A stretch of DNA of 9,360 nucleotides from a bacterium (GCA_029978815.1 JAPOIQ010000028.1:1-9360), one strand, 5' to 3'; shown: positions 1-8,837, counted from the first letter of the stretch. Notes: generated by a model not told the origin, from the sequence alone. A program made the numbers and translations.

Positions 1-449
1 AAGGCAGTCTTAATGAGTGCGTTGTAGACCGTCGTGTACACAGCACGGAGAGCGCCTTCCCCAGTTCGATCGAAACGGTACGCGCTCACGATGTCGGCTT
101 CGTATTCACGCTGGAGCCGAACAATCCGCGGAAGTTCGTAGAGATCAAACGGGAGGTCAGCATCGGTGTACAGCACAATGTCACCCTTCGCCGCAGCAAA
201 ACCCGAACGCATTGACCCGCCAAGCTTCCGATTCACCGGATGATGGATGACGCGGACACGAGAATCATCGTCGGCCAAACGATCAGCGATTTCCGCTGTT
301 GCATCAGTCGATGCATCGTTCACAATGATGAGTTCGTAGTCAGCAATGTCACCCGACACGATCATTCGCTCACACGACCGTCGGCCGTACGCGATCGCCC
401 GCTCGATGTATTCCTCCTCATTCCACATGGGGTAGAAAATTGACAACAT
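1..449 (-). CDS. Family 2 glycosyltransferase, N-terminal part (cut by window edge)
   Basis: A GT2 (GT-A fold) glycosyltransferase, the group that includes dolichyl/polyprenyl-phosphate sugar transferases; it would move a sugar from a nucleotide-sugar donor to a lipid or glycan at the inner face of the membrane. The reading frame is open from the start to base 1, giving about 149 residues with no stop, so the C-terminus lies outside. Visible are YPMWNEEE (residues 7-13 region), the nucleotide-binding IIVNDASTD (41-49), and the metal-binding DAD in YTDADLPFD (96-98). A YRFDRTGEG stretch followed by YNALIK resembles polyprenyl-phosphate hexosyltransferases. I chose the ATG at 449 because a GGAG lies 8 bases upstream and the family motif then begins a few residues in. 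An in-frame ATG at 485 (adding 12 residues) is possible but lacks a ribosome site, and an in-frame stop lies just before it. The acceptor is unknown. Confidence 0.88.
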   Translation of the reverse strand, partial: MLSIFYPMWNEEEYIERAIAYGRRSCERMIVSGDIADYELIIVNDASTDATAEIADRLADDDSRVRVIHHPVNRKLGGSMRSGFAAAKGDIVLYTDADLPFDLYELPRIVRLQREYEADIVSAYRFDRTGEGALRAVYTTVYNALIKTA

Positions 450-457
450 CGGAGGAG

Positions 458-461
458 CTCC
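458..461 (-). promoter_or_regulatory. Shine-Dalgarno site deciding the glycosyltransferase start
   Basis: On the minus strand GGAG lies 8 bases before the ATG at 449. The other in-frame ATG, at 485, has only CCTCC-type sequence directly before it, so this site favours the shorter protein. Confidence 0.45.
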
Positions 462-523
462 GATTGTTGCAGACACGCTGCTCATGGAGGATCAGATTAC
501 CGACGATTTCTCCTCCATTCTGA

Positions 524-2329
<1,806 letters not shown>

Positions 2330-2332
<3 letters not shown>

Positions 2333-2345
2333 ATTCTGAATTCAG
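2330..2345. repeat. Tandem TGAATTC repeat / palindrome at convergent stops
   Basis: TGAATTC occurs twice in tandem (2330-2336 and 2337-2343), and CTGAATTCAG at 2336-2345 is a perfect 10-base palindrome. The argG stop (2330-2332) and the M20 peptidase stop (2342-2344, minus strand) both lie inside it. The palindrome has no room for a loop and no U-tract follows, so it does not look like an intrinsic terminator. Confidence 0.5.
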
Positions 2346-3451
2346 CTCATTCGAGCTTCAATAATTGCGGCGAGGAGTTCAGCACGCGCAGGCATCGTTG
2401 CAACCTCGATGAATTCGTGATCGGCGTGGGCTCCTCCGCCTACAGCACCGAGTCCGTCAAGTGTTGGAACACCACAAGCAGCGGTGAAATTGCCATCGCT
2501 TCCTCCTCCTACTGCAACCCCTTGGATCGAACTGTCATGGGCGACTGCCAGCGGCATGAGCTCAGCAGAAGCGGACTCTGGCATCGGTGGCCTACCAACT
2601 CGGCCGTTGACCACGATGGTTGCCTCCGGGTGCACCGGCTCTAGAGCTGCAAACGCAGTCTCGATGCGATGGGCTTCCTCGGCCGACGTGACTCTCACAT
2701 CAACTCGGACACGTGTTTCTGCGGGAACAACATTGTCGGCAGTTCCTGAATGCGCAACTGTCGGAGTCACCGTGGTGCCCTGCTCATCATCTGCAAACTT
2801 GGTAATTGCGAGCACTTGATAGGCAGCTTCAACCAGCGAATTCACGCCGCGATGCGGTTCGAGCCCGGCATGAGCTGCTCGCCCACCGATCACCACCTCA
2901 AATGTGCCAGTTCCTTTCCGACCCGTCTTCAATGCTCCGCCATCACCGCTTGGTTCAAGCACGAGCACCGCTCCACAGGCCATCGCTCGCTCTTCAAGCA
3001 TCGCCCTAGATGTGAGTGAACCAATCTCCTCGTCGCAGGACAGAAGAATCTCAACACCTGAGGCATCCTGTAACGACGCAACCGCGTGAATCGCCTGAAC
3101 AATTCCACCCTTCATGTCGAATACACCCGGCCCGGTTGCTCGACCATCGGCCACTGCGAATGGGCGCTGAGCGAGAGTTCCGGCCGGAAACACGGTGTCG
3201 TGATGTCCGAGGATGAGAACTTTCGGAGTGCCACCCCCGCTCCAATGAACATGTGGACCGGACCCACCCTCGATCAAATTGGGACGAGACCCAAGGCGCC
3301 GTTCCATGAGATCAGCAACCGTTTCGGCAGATTGGGCGAGCAGTTGGCGATCGTTCGATGGCGACTCGGCCTCGACGAGATACCGCAGATCGTCAATCAT
3401 CATTTCGAGCTGATCACCCATGCAGAACACGCTAGCCGTGGCTTGAGCCAT
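2342..3451 (-). CDS. M20 family zinc metallopeptidase (carboxypeptidase G2-like)
   Basis: A dinuclear-zinc hydrolase of the M20/M28 superfamily, closest in feel to glutamate carboxypeptidase (CPG2) and ArgE/DapE-like enzymes; it would cleave an amide or peptide bond of a small N-acyl amino acid or peptide. Using the ATG at 3451 it has 369 residues. Ligand and catalytic residues are visible: H83 and D85 in LGHHDTVFP, bridging D112 in GPGVFDMKGG, the general base E141 with ligand E142 in CDEEIGS, E166 in VLEPSG, and H342 near the C-terminus (GGGAHADHEF). The lid/dimerisation domain carries RAAHAG with H194. No signal peptide is evident, so it is probably cytoplasmic. A GTG at 3469 would add six residues and overlap the upstream kinase stop by 10 bases; the ATG follows that stop by 8 bases, so either way it is coupled to the kinase. 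The substrate cannot be read from sequence. Confidence 0.9.
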   Translation of the reverse strand: MAQATASVFCMGDQLEMMIDDLRYLVEAESPSNDRQLLAQSAETVADLMERRLGSRPNLIEGGSGPHVHWSGGGTPKVLILGHHDTVFPAGTLAQRPFAVADGRATGPGVFDMKGGIVQAIHAVASLQDASGVEILLSCDEEIGSLTSRAMLEERAMACGAVLVLEPSGDGGALKTGRKGTGTFEVVIGGRAAHAGLEPHRGVNSLVEAAYQVLAITKFADDEQGTTVTPTVAHSGTADNVVPAETRVRVDVRVTSAEEAHRIETAFAALEPVHPEATIVVNGRVGRPPMPESASAELMPLAVAHDSSIQGVAVGGGSDGNFTAACGVPTLDGLGAVGGGAHADHEFIEVATMPARAELLAAIIEARMS

Positions 3452-3459
3452 CAGCCCTC

Positions 3460-4437
3460 TCAGCCCCACAGAGAGGTATCGAGTTCGTCGCGAAACGGAG
3501 GATCAGCTCCTCGCCGGCCGACCGCTATCGCCGAAGCATGAACGCCCATCTTTAAGGCACGCGCTACGAGATCAAGATCAGCAAGGGCCTGAGGTTCGAT
3601 GGTGCCGGTTCCCGCATAATCACTCCACCAGGCCAAGAACCCAGCACCAAACGTGTCGCCAGCTCCGACCGTGTCAACGACATCAACTGGTAACACCTCA
3701 ATGCGAGCAGAATGTTGTGCAGTGAGTACCTCAACAGGATCTGCACCTGCCGTCAGAAGCACAAGTGTTGGGCCGCTCTCAAGTACCTGCTGTGCCGCAT
3801 CGCGAGCGGGCGTGTTCGGGTACAGGTACGAAAGGTCCTCATCGCTCACTTTGACGACATCAACCATCGAGAGCACCTTCGCGACCCTCGCCCGGTATTC
3901 ATCAGTCCGAGAAATCACCTTTGGTCGACAATTCACGTCAACCATCGCACGAGTCGTCGCCGACCGCTGCTCAAGAACGCCGACAATCTGGTCTGCAACC
4001 GGGTTAAGGACAAGTCCCAAACCACCGGTCATCATCCAGCCACCGCTCGGTATCGAGACGTCACCAAATCGCTCTTGAGCAGAGGTGCCGTCTACGTAAA
4101 ATCGGTAGGAGGCGCTTCCGCTAGAGGAGAGTTCGGCAAGAGCAAGTGTGGTCGGAGATGTCGTTCTCCTCACCCATTCGATATTGACACCGTCAGCTTC
4201 AAGTTCGGCGAGTAGTCCCGAGCCAAAACGGTCTTCAGCGATCGATCCAACGAAAGATGTCAACACGCCGAGTCGCGCCAGCGCGCGGGCAGTATTGAAT
4301 GGTGCGCCTCCAAACGTCGCATGAACTTCCCCACCCTCAGGAACGATGAGGTCAACCAATGCTTCACCGAACACTGAGACCTGGGGCGCCGTCACCATGA
4401 CCACATCGTCGCAGACAGAAGCAAAAACTTCCGACAT
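3460..4437 (-). CDS. PfkB family carbohydrate kinase (fructokinase-like)
   Basis: A ribokinase-fold sugar kinase that transfers phosphate from ATP to a sugar or nucleoside hydroxyl in the cytoplasm; 325 residues, normal for the family. Signature 1 is seen as GGAPFNTARALARLG (43-57) and signature 2 as DTVGAGDTFGAGFL (255-268), with the catalytic base D261 and anion hole GAGD. Also present are the sugar-contact region near the N-terminus (FGEALVDLI, 23-31), DVNCRP (167-172, where fructokinases usually have DPNxRP) and KVSDEDL (196-202). The overall pattern is most like fructokinases, but ribokinase- or KDG-kinase-type substrates cannot be excluded. The first ATG (4437) adds a 13-residue leader before MVTAPQVSVFGEAL; a second ATG at 4398 is also reasonable, and neither has a ribosome site. 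It is divergent from the transporter gene and followed closely by the M20 peptidase. Confidence 0.92.
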   Translation of the reverse strand: MSEVFASVCDDVVMVTAPQVSVFGEALVDLIVPEGGEVHATFGGAPFNTARALARLGVLTSFVGSIAEDRFGSGLLAELEADGVNIEWVRRTTSPTTLALAELSSSGSASYRFYVDGTSAQERFGDVSIPSGGWMMTGGLGLVLNPVADQIVGVLEQRSATTRAMVDVNCRPKVISRTDEYRARVAKVLSMVDVVKVSDEDLSYLYPNTPARDAAQQVLESGPTLVLLTAGADPVEVLTAQHSARIEVLPVDVVDTVGAGDTFGAGFLAWWSDYAGTGTIEPQALADLDLVARALKMGVHASAIAVGRRGADPPFRDELDTSLWG

Positions 4438-4456
4438 TCTTGACTACGACGAGGCA

Positions 4457-4466
4457 ACGTTATTTT
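4457..4466. promoter_or_regulatory. Candidate overlapping divergent -10 boxes
   Basis: The 49 bases between the PfkB kinase and the transporter hold TATTTT on the plus strand (4461-4466), 20 bases before the transporter ATG, and TAACGT on the minus strand (4457-4462), 19 bases before the kinase ATG at 4437. Both fit TAnnnT, and the two boxes overlap by two bases. No -35 elements could be matched with confidence. If real, both mRNAs would have very short leaders and the two promoters would compete for polymerase. Confidence 0.25.
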
Positions 4467-4486
4467 CCTCTGCGAAGATGTGAGCG

Positions 4487-5593
4487 ATGTCGTTGTTCAC
4501 CATTCTTGCCTTCATTATCGGCACCACCGTGCTGATCTCAGGAGCTGACATCATGGTCCGCGGAGCCGCTCGTATCGCCGCAAGTAGCGGCCTCTCTCCA
4601 GTTGTGATCGGTCTCACTGTGGTCGCATTTGGGACAAGCGCCCCTGAACTTGCAGTCAGTTTGGGGGCTGCTGCCAGAGGAACCAGTGATCTTGCTCTCG
4701 GAAACGTTGTCGGCAGCAACATTGCAAACATCCTTCTCGTGCTCGGACTTTCTGCCGTTGTTGGCTCCGGGCTCATCGTGGCTTTCCGAATCGTGCGCAT
4801 CGATGTCCCGATCATGATCGGAGCATCTGCCGCTGTCATCGTGCTTGGTCTTGACGGATCTCTTGGACGCATTGATGGAGCACTTTTCGTACTCGCCTTG
4901 GCGGCCTACCTCTACCGCACAGTTACGTCAGTGAAATCGTCTGACGACGATGAACACGCCATTGAAGACGAATACACAGAGGGACTCGCCGCAGATCTGA
5001 CAGGCGCTCATCCGCTTTGGCGAAGTATCGCGCTTGTCATCCTCGGTGTCACGATGCTCATCATCGGCGCTCAGTTACTCGTGACTGCAGCAACAGATCT
5101 CGCAACCAGCCTCGGGGCAAGCGAACTGCTCATCGGGCTCACTGTCGTGGCCGTCGGCACCTCACTTCCTGAGATTGCGACGTCAATTGTGGCTGCTGCG
5201 AAAGGCCAACGAGATCTTGCCGTCGGCAACGCAGTCGGTTCAAACCTGTTCAACATCCTTGCGGTGCTCGGGTTCTCTTCCCTTATCTCCCCGATTTCTG
5301 TCAGCGATACCGCACTCGGTTTTGACCTTCCATTCATGCTCGCCGTGGCGGTCGCGTGCCTACCCATCTTTGTGAACGGTTTTGTGATCAAGCGATGGGA
5401 AGGTGTCCTCTTTGTTGCCTATTACGCCGCGTACCTCGTCTGGCTCGGCCTCGACGCATCATCGGCCGCAATCCACGACGAGTTCAGCACGGCAATGCTC
5501 GCCTTCGTCGTGCCTCTGACCGCAGTCACAATGGTGGTGATCGGTGTTCGCGGCGGCCGAGAACTCAGCACCGACCTTCCCCAGTTGCGTTAG
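4487..5593 (+). CDS. Calcium/sodium antiporter of the CaCA family (YrbG-like)
   Basis: An inner-membrane cation exchanger, 368 residues, of the Ca2+:cation antiporter superfamily; it probably exports Ca2+ (or another cation) in exchange for Na+, H+ or K+. Two homologous alpha-repeats are plain. The first, at about 35-90, has GLTVVAFGTSAPELAVS and GNVVGSNIANILLVLG; the second, at about 210-265, has GLTVVAVGTSLPEIATS and GNAVGSNLFNILAVLG. The ion-coordinating acids are E54 and E229 in GTSxPE, with N73/N78 and N248/N253 in the GNxVGSN motifs. About ten transmembrane helices are expected, in two inverted halves joined by a hydrophilic acidic loop (about 149-178, with SSDDDEH and EDEYTE) that may sense or buffer cations. 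The ATG at 4487 is chosen because an in-frame stop lies at 4481-4483; no Shine-Dalgarno is seen. It is divergent from the PfkB kinase and convergent with ppgK. Which ions it moves is not readable here. Confidence 0.93.
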   Translation: MSLFTILAFIIGTTVLISGADIMVRGAARIAASSGLSPVVIGLTVVAFGTSAPELAVSLGAAARGTSDLALGNVVGSNIANILLVLGLSAVVGSGLIVAFRIVRIDVPIMIGASAAVIVLGLDGSLGRIDGALFVLALAAYLYRTVTSVKSSDDDEHAIEDEYTEGLAADLTGAHPLWRSIALVILGVTMLIIGAQLLVTAATDLATSLGASELLIGLTVVAVGTSLPEIATSIVAAAKGQRDLAVGNAVGSNLFNILAVLGFSSLISPISVSDTALGFDLPFMLAVAVACLPIFVNGFVIKRWEGVLFVAYYAAYLVWLGLDASSAAIHDEFSTAMLAFVVPLTAVTMVVIGVRGGRELSTDLPQLR

Positions 5594-5612
5594 GGCCTGG
5601 CGCCGCAATGCG

Positions 5613-6359
5613 TCAACTGCCGTTGCTTGCCATTGCCGCGCCGACAATCCCGGCTGAATTGGCAAATTCGGCAACAACTATCTCTGGACGAGTCTCAATG
5701 AACGGAACCCACTTGTCCGCCGACTTCGACGCACCGCCGCCAACAATCAGCACATCGGGCGAGAACAGAGCATCAATCGTCTGCACATAGGTCGAGACTC
5801 GAGCCGCCCACTTCTTCCACGAGAGTTCTTCACGCTTCTTCGCACTTGCCGCGGCCCACCGTTCGAACGACTCTCCTCGAAATTCGAGATGACCTAACTC
5901 GGTATTCGGAACAAGATGACCGTCAACGAAGAGCGCTGAGCCAATTCCAGTTCCAAATGTCAGTGCCATGACAACACCATCACGTCCAACGCCTGCCCCA
6001 AACGACATCTCGGCAACACCCGCAGCATCAGCATCATTCATAACGACGACCTCGTGGCCAAGCACAGAGGAGAACAGCGCCTTGGCATCAACGTCGATCC
6101 AACTGTCGTCGATATTTGCAGCAGAGTGCACGACTCCACTTCGCACGACCGATGGCAACGCAATTCCCACTGGTCCCGCCCAATCGAAATGCTGCACAAG
6201 TTCAACGACCACTTCGGCCACGGCGTCAGGGGTCGCAGGAGTTGGTGTTGAGATTCGGTATCGATCTGCAAGGAGTTTCCCTGCATCTGAGAGATCAACG
6301 GGAGCGGCCTTCATTCCGCTTCCTCCGATATCGATGCCGAATCCAACTGTTGACGTCAC
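5613..6359 (-). CDS. ppgK: Polyphosphate glucokinase (ROK family)
   Basis: Phosphorylates glucose to glucose-6-phosphate using inorganic polyphosphate, and in most characterised members also ATP; cytoplasmic, feeding glycolysis. The 248-residue protein follows the actinobacterial PPGK pattern closely (M. tuberculosis PPGK is about 265 residues). It has phosphate-binding [12 protein letters not shown] (6-17), sugar-site NDADAAG (108-114), phosphate-2 loop [10 protein letters not shown] (133-142), glucose-contact PNTELGHLE (151-159), GGG (207-209), then ADKWVPF and a C-terminal [10 protein letters not shown]. The long cysteine-rich zinc motif of classical ROK glucokinases is absent, as in PPGKs. 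The start is a GTG, because an in-frame stop lies only 18 bases upstream at the end of the preceding reductase gene; no Shine-Dalgarno is seen. It is last in a tight minus-strand group after chorismate mutase and the reductase, and ends 19 bases from the convergent transporter. Whether polyphosphate or ATP is preferred is not decided by sequence. Confidence 0.94.
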   Translation of the reverse strand: MTSTVGFGIDIGGSGMKAAPVDLSDAGKLLADRYRISTPTPATPDAVAEVVVELVQHFDWAGPVGIALPSVVRSGVVHSAANIDDSWIDVDAKALFSSVLGHEVVVMNDADAAGVAEMSFGAGVGRDGVVMALTFGTGIGSALFVDGHLVPNTELGHLEFRGESFERWAAASAKKREELSWKKWAARVSTYVQTIDALFSPDVLIVGGGASKSADKWVPFIETRPEIVVAEFANSAGIVGAAMASNGS

Positions 6360-6377
6360 GTCACGAAACGCTATCGA

Positions 6378-7610
6378 TCAGGCTTTTGCTCTGGTCTTTC
6401 GGAGCAGAGGATCCGCAATGCCAAGCGCTCGATCGGCAAACGACAGCACACGGCCAGCCGCACCAGGTGTATCACCATCGACGAGGTTGCCCATGACCTG
6501 CAACGTGATATTCGCAATTGAGTGCGTTCCAACCGCCATGCGAAGCCCAGTCCGAAGCAGGAAGGGATGCCCGATGAGAAAAGCGAATCGCCGGCCGGTG
6601 CGAAGAAATGAATCGAAGCGTTCGCCAACGGCGTCGTCGTAACGTTGCTCAGCTCCGACAGGATTACGGAGGAACTCATCGGCTGCGAGCATTCCAGATT
6701 CCAACCCGTAATCGATTCCCTCGCCGTTCATCGGGTTTACGAGTCCAGCTGCGTCACCGATCGCCATCCAACCGGGCCCCGAACGTTTCACGACCGACAT
6801 CGGAAGACGCCAGGCGCGAGCCCGGCCAGTATCTGAGCCAAGGCTCCATGGGCCTTCTACCGAGGTCCGATATGAAGCGAGCAACTTGTTGAGATTGAGG
6901 TTCTTGAACCCCTTCATCGTGGACAGCGCGCCAACTCCAATGTTGACGGTGCCATCTCCGCACGGGAACATCCATCCGTAGCCAGGAACCGGCGTGCCAC
7001 GCTCGTCACGAAGGGTCAGGCAAGCTTCCAGCATGTCGTCGGCGTGCCGCGGGGACTCGACGTATGTTCTGATCGCCAATCCAAACGGCTCATCTGTAAC
7101 TCGGACTGCACCAAGCTCGCGGGCAACTGCGCCAGGAGCTCCGGTTGCAACAATGACTTTCTCGGCACGAACCTCTCGAGAGCCACTCGAGGTCTCAACA
7201 TGGACTCCTCGCACAACCCCGTCATCGATGATCGGCATCGCAGTTGAATTGAATGAAACACAAGCCCCGGACGTCTCAGCTGCCTCAATGAGCGCCGCGT
7301 CTAGGCGCTGTCGAGGCCAGACAGCCCCGTAACCTGGGAACCGACCTGTTTCTGGCCAAGGCAGTTCACGTGTCTGACGACCTGCGATCATTCGCAGCCC
7401 AGCGATGCGGTGGCTTGCATCAATGGGAATGTCGAGTTCTTTGAGGGCGGCAACTGCCCGGGGAGTTAACCCGTCACCACAGATTTTGTCGCGGCCCCGA
7501 TCGCCTGATTCGAAGACCGCAACCGATGCTCCGCCTCGCGCGGCACGCATGGCTGCAGCAGAGCCGGCTGGCCCTCCACCAATAACAACTACGTCAACTC
7601 GTTCAGTCAC
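6378..7610 (-). CDS. Geranylgeranyl reductase family flavoprotein (MenJ-like)
   Basis: An FAD-dependent oxidoreductase of the geranylgeranyl reductase family, 410 residues. The nearest relative I recall is mycobacterial MenJ, which saturates one isoprene unit of the menaquinone tail; other members reduce geranylgeranyl chains of chlorophyll or archaeal lipids. Visible are the N-terminal dinucleotide motif VVVIGGGPAGSAAA (7-20), CGDGLTPRAVA (44-54) typical of the family, PGYGWMFP (209-216) with NIGVGALS (223-230), and the FAD-binding GDAAGLVNPMNGEGIDYGLE (285-304). A C-terminal region with amphipathic and hydrophobic stretches (about 340-375) may contact the membrane. The GTG start lies 9 bases after the chorismate mutase stop and has no clear ribosome site, suggesting translational coupling. 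The neighbouring chorismate mutase fits loosely with quinone metabolism because both touch chorismate-derived pathways. The menaquinone assignment is inference; a general polyprenyl reductase is the alternative. Confidence 0.88.
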   Translation of the reverse strand: MTERVDVVVIGGGPAGSAAAMRAARGGASVAVFESGDRGRDKICGDGLTPRAVAALKELDIPIDASHRIAGLRMIAGRQTRELPWPETGRFPGYGAVWPRQRLDAALIEAAETSGACVSFNSTAMPIIDDGVVRGVHVETSSGSREVRAEKVIVATGAPGAVARELGAVRVTDEPFGLAIRTYVESPRHADDMLEACLTLRDERGTPVPGYGWMFPCGDGTVNIGVGALSTMKGFKNLNLNKLLASYRTSVEGPWSLGSDTGRARAWRLPMSVVKRSGPGWMAIGDAAGLVNPMNGEGIDYGLESGMLAADEFLRNPVGAEQRYDDAVGERFDSFLRTGRRFAFLIGHPFLLRTGLRMAVGTHSIANITLQVMGNLVDGDTPGAAGRVLSFADRALGIADPLLRKTRAKA

Positions 7611-7619
7611 GATGGCGAA

Positions 7620-7904
7620 TCAGTTCTCGCCAGCGATCAACTGATGGTGTCGAATGACTTCAGCAACGATGAATCGAAGGAATTTTTCAGTGAAGACGGG
7701 ATCAAGACCTGCATCGAGGGCGAGGGAACGGAGACGTTCGATCTGCTCTTTCTCGCGGGACTCATCGGCCGGAGGAAGTCCGACTTCTGCCTTATATTCA
7801 CCAACGGCTTGGGTGATCTTGAAACGCTCGGCCAGCATGAACACGAGCGCAGCATCAATGTTGTCGATACTTGATCGATAGCGAGACAAACGGTCGTCAT
7901 TCAC
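7620..7904 (-). CDS. Chorismate mutase (AroQ class)
   Basis: Converts chorismate to prephenate, the branch point to phenylalanine and tyrosine; cytoplasmic, and expected to be an all-helical intertwined dimer. The 94-residue protein is a free-standing domain. It preserves the whole active-site set of the E. coli mutase domain at near-identical spacing: R10, R27, K38, D47, R50, E51 and Q88 (E. coli R11, R28, K39, D48, R51, E52, Q88). RSSIDNIDAALVFMLAERF begins helix 1, and VGEYKAEVG and DESREKE follow. The GTG start is well supported by GAGGAG 8 bases upstream. An ATG one base out of phase, overlapping at GTGAATG, opens a different frame and is rejected. It follows prmC after an 84-base gap, the widest on this strand, and is followed 9 bases later by the MenJ-like reductase. 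No regulatory (ACT) or dehydratase domain is fused. Confidence 0.93.
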   Translation of the reverse strand: MNDDRLSRYRSSIDNIDAALVFMLAERFKITQAVGEYKAEVGLPPADESREKEQIERLRSLALDAGLDPVFTEKFLRFIVAEVIRHHQLIAGEN

Positions 7905-7912
7905 GGTGTTAA

Positions 7913-7918
7913 CTCCTC
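7913..7918 (-). promoter_or_regulatory. Strong Shine-Dalgarno (GAGGAG) of chorismate mutase
   Basis: GAGGAG on the minus strand, 8 bases before the GTG start. It is the best ribosome site in the window, whereas most neighbouring genes have none, and it fixes the GTG as the start rather than the overlapping ATG. Confidence 0.7.
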
Positions 7919-7982
7919 AGCGGTCTTCCGCTTGTAGGACGCTAGCGGCATCCTGCCGACTCAGCCATCTGTGCGCACGCAT
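7917..7982 (-). CDS. Possible 21-residue leader ORF before chorismate mutase
   Basis: An ATG 6 bases after the prmC stop opens a 21-residue frame containing RWLSRQDAAS and ending in EDR; its TGA overlaps the first bases of the GAGGAG ribosome site, 12 bases before the chorismate mutase GTG. It nearly fills the 84-base gap. The peptide has one tryptophan and no run of phenylalanine or tyrosine, so it does not look like a classical aromatic attenuator. A frame this short is expected by chance, and only a weak GGGTG lies upstream, so this is a candidate only. Confidence 0.18.
   Translation of the reverse strand: MRAHRWLSRQDAASVLQAEDR
7919..7932 (-). other. Small hairpin next to the chorismate mutase ribosome site
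   Basis: AGCGG-AAGA-CCGCT forms a perfect 5-base stem with a 4-base loop, directly abutting the GAGGAG site (7913-7918). It could modulate translation or stack with the hairpin at 7946-7958. No U-tract follows, so it is not an intrinsic terminator. Confidence 0.3.
7946..7958 (-). other. Second small hairpin in the prmC to chorismate mutase gap
   Basis: CGGCA-GGA-TGCCG forms a perfect 5-base stem with a 3-base loop. No T-run follows, so it is not a typical terminator. The TAGCGT at 7939-7944 between the two hairpins fits a -10 pattern on the minus strand, so an internal promoter is another reading. Confidence 0.28.
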
Positions 7983-7988
7983 AGGTTG

Positions 7989-8837
7989 TCACCCAGCGCC
8001 GGTGCGCCATCGACCGATCGCAATACGGTCATTGCCGAATACATCAGTCCGTATTTCGATATCGGCATAGCCATGTTTTTCAAGTACTTCTCGAACTGCA
8101 TCTGCCTGGTCAAAACCGATTTCGAGAACAAGCACTCCATTTGCCTTGAGATAGTTTCCGGCGTTCTCGACGATCTCACGGATTGCATCCAGACCATCGA
8201 GCCCGGAGTACAACGCAATCGACGGTTCATGCTGATCAACACTGCGATCAACTTGAGGGCTGTTCGACGCGATATACGGAGGGTTCGACACGATGACGTC
8301 GGCACGGAGTTCATCGGGAACATCATCGAACCATCGACTCTCAACGACCGTTACGTTGCGCGCAGATCGACCGATGCCGGCAAGATTTGCCTGCGCAACC
8401 GCGAGAGCGTCCGCCGACACATCTGTCATCCACACCGATGTTCCATCGAGCGGAAGTTCCATTGCCAGCGAGAGGCCAATCGCACCTGAGCCTGTACCGA
8501 GATCGATCACTGTGCGGTCACCTTCGACTGCTCGAGCGAATTCGATTGCCACCCCTGCCACCTCCTCAGTCTCAGGACGCGGAATGAGGACGCGTCGATC
8601 GACAAACAGATCAAGGTGTCGAAATGCCCAGCGTCCCAGAACATATTGGAGGGGTTCACCGCTGCGGTAACGCCCAATCATGATGTCAAGGTGTGCCACC
8701 ATTCGTTGGGTGACCTCCTCGTCGAACACCTCGTCGAGATGATCTGCCGAAACTGCGACTTCGACAAGCCAACGGGCGTGATTGCGGTCGCCAACAACCG
8801 CTGCGGTTGACTCAACGAGTTCGCGCACCGTGGTCAC
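7989..8837 (-). CDS. prmC: Release factor glutamine methyltransferase
   Basis: Transfers a methyl group from S-adenosylmethionine to the side-chain amide of the glutamine in the GGQ motif of class I release factors, improving peptide release; cytoplasmic. The 282-residue protein has the N-terminal helical domain that binds the release factor, with EPLQYVLG (61-68), then VLIPRPETE (83-91). The Rossmann methyltransferase fold follows with the SAM motif [16 protein letters not shown] (110-125), the acidic [12 protein letters not shown] (138-149) and the hallmark NPPY (185-188) that holds the glutamine amide. Length is normal for PrmC. The start is a GTG overlapping the prfA stop as GTGA (4 bases), indicating translational coupling; no separate ribosome site is needed. 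The pairing with prfA, its substrate, is the common bacterial arrangement. An 84-base gap follows before chorismate mutase. Confidence 0.96.
   Translation of the reverse strand: MTTVRELVESTAAVVGDRNHARWLVEVAVSADHLDEVFDEEVTQRMVAHLDIMIGRYRSGEPLQYVLGRWAFRHLDLFVDRRVLIPRPETEEVAGVAIEFARAVEGDRTVIDLGTGSGAIGLSLAMELPLDGTSVWMTDVSADALAVAQANLAGIGRSARNVTVVESRWFDDVPDELRADVIVSNPPYIASNSPQVDRSVDQHEPSIALYSGLDGLDAIREIVENAGNYLKANGVLVLEIGFDQADAVREVLEKHGYADIEIRTDVFGNDRIAIGRWRTGAG

Noticed and set aside
3712..4215. Plus-strand 167-codon frame inside the PfkB kinase gene
   Set aside because: It is antisense to a gene with complete family signatures and its translation has no recognisable motif or credible composition.
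5585..5608. TTGCG/CGCAA hairpin between the transporter and ppgK as a bidirectional terminator
   Set aside because: The stem is only five bases with a 14-base loop and no T-run on either side; too weak to call.
5968..6642. Plus-strand 224-codon frame across ppgK and the MenJ-like gene
   Set aside because: It is antisense to two genes with clear motifs and its translation is low-complexity, rich in Ser, Thr, Pro and Arg, typical of the shadow frame of G+C-rich coding sequence.
7905..7988. tRNA or other structured RNA gene in the 84-base gap
   Set aside because: No cloverleaf, no T-loop consensus (GTTCRANNC) and no acceptor-stem pairing; only two short local hairpins.
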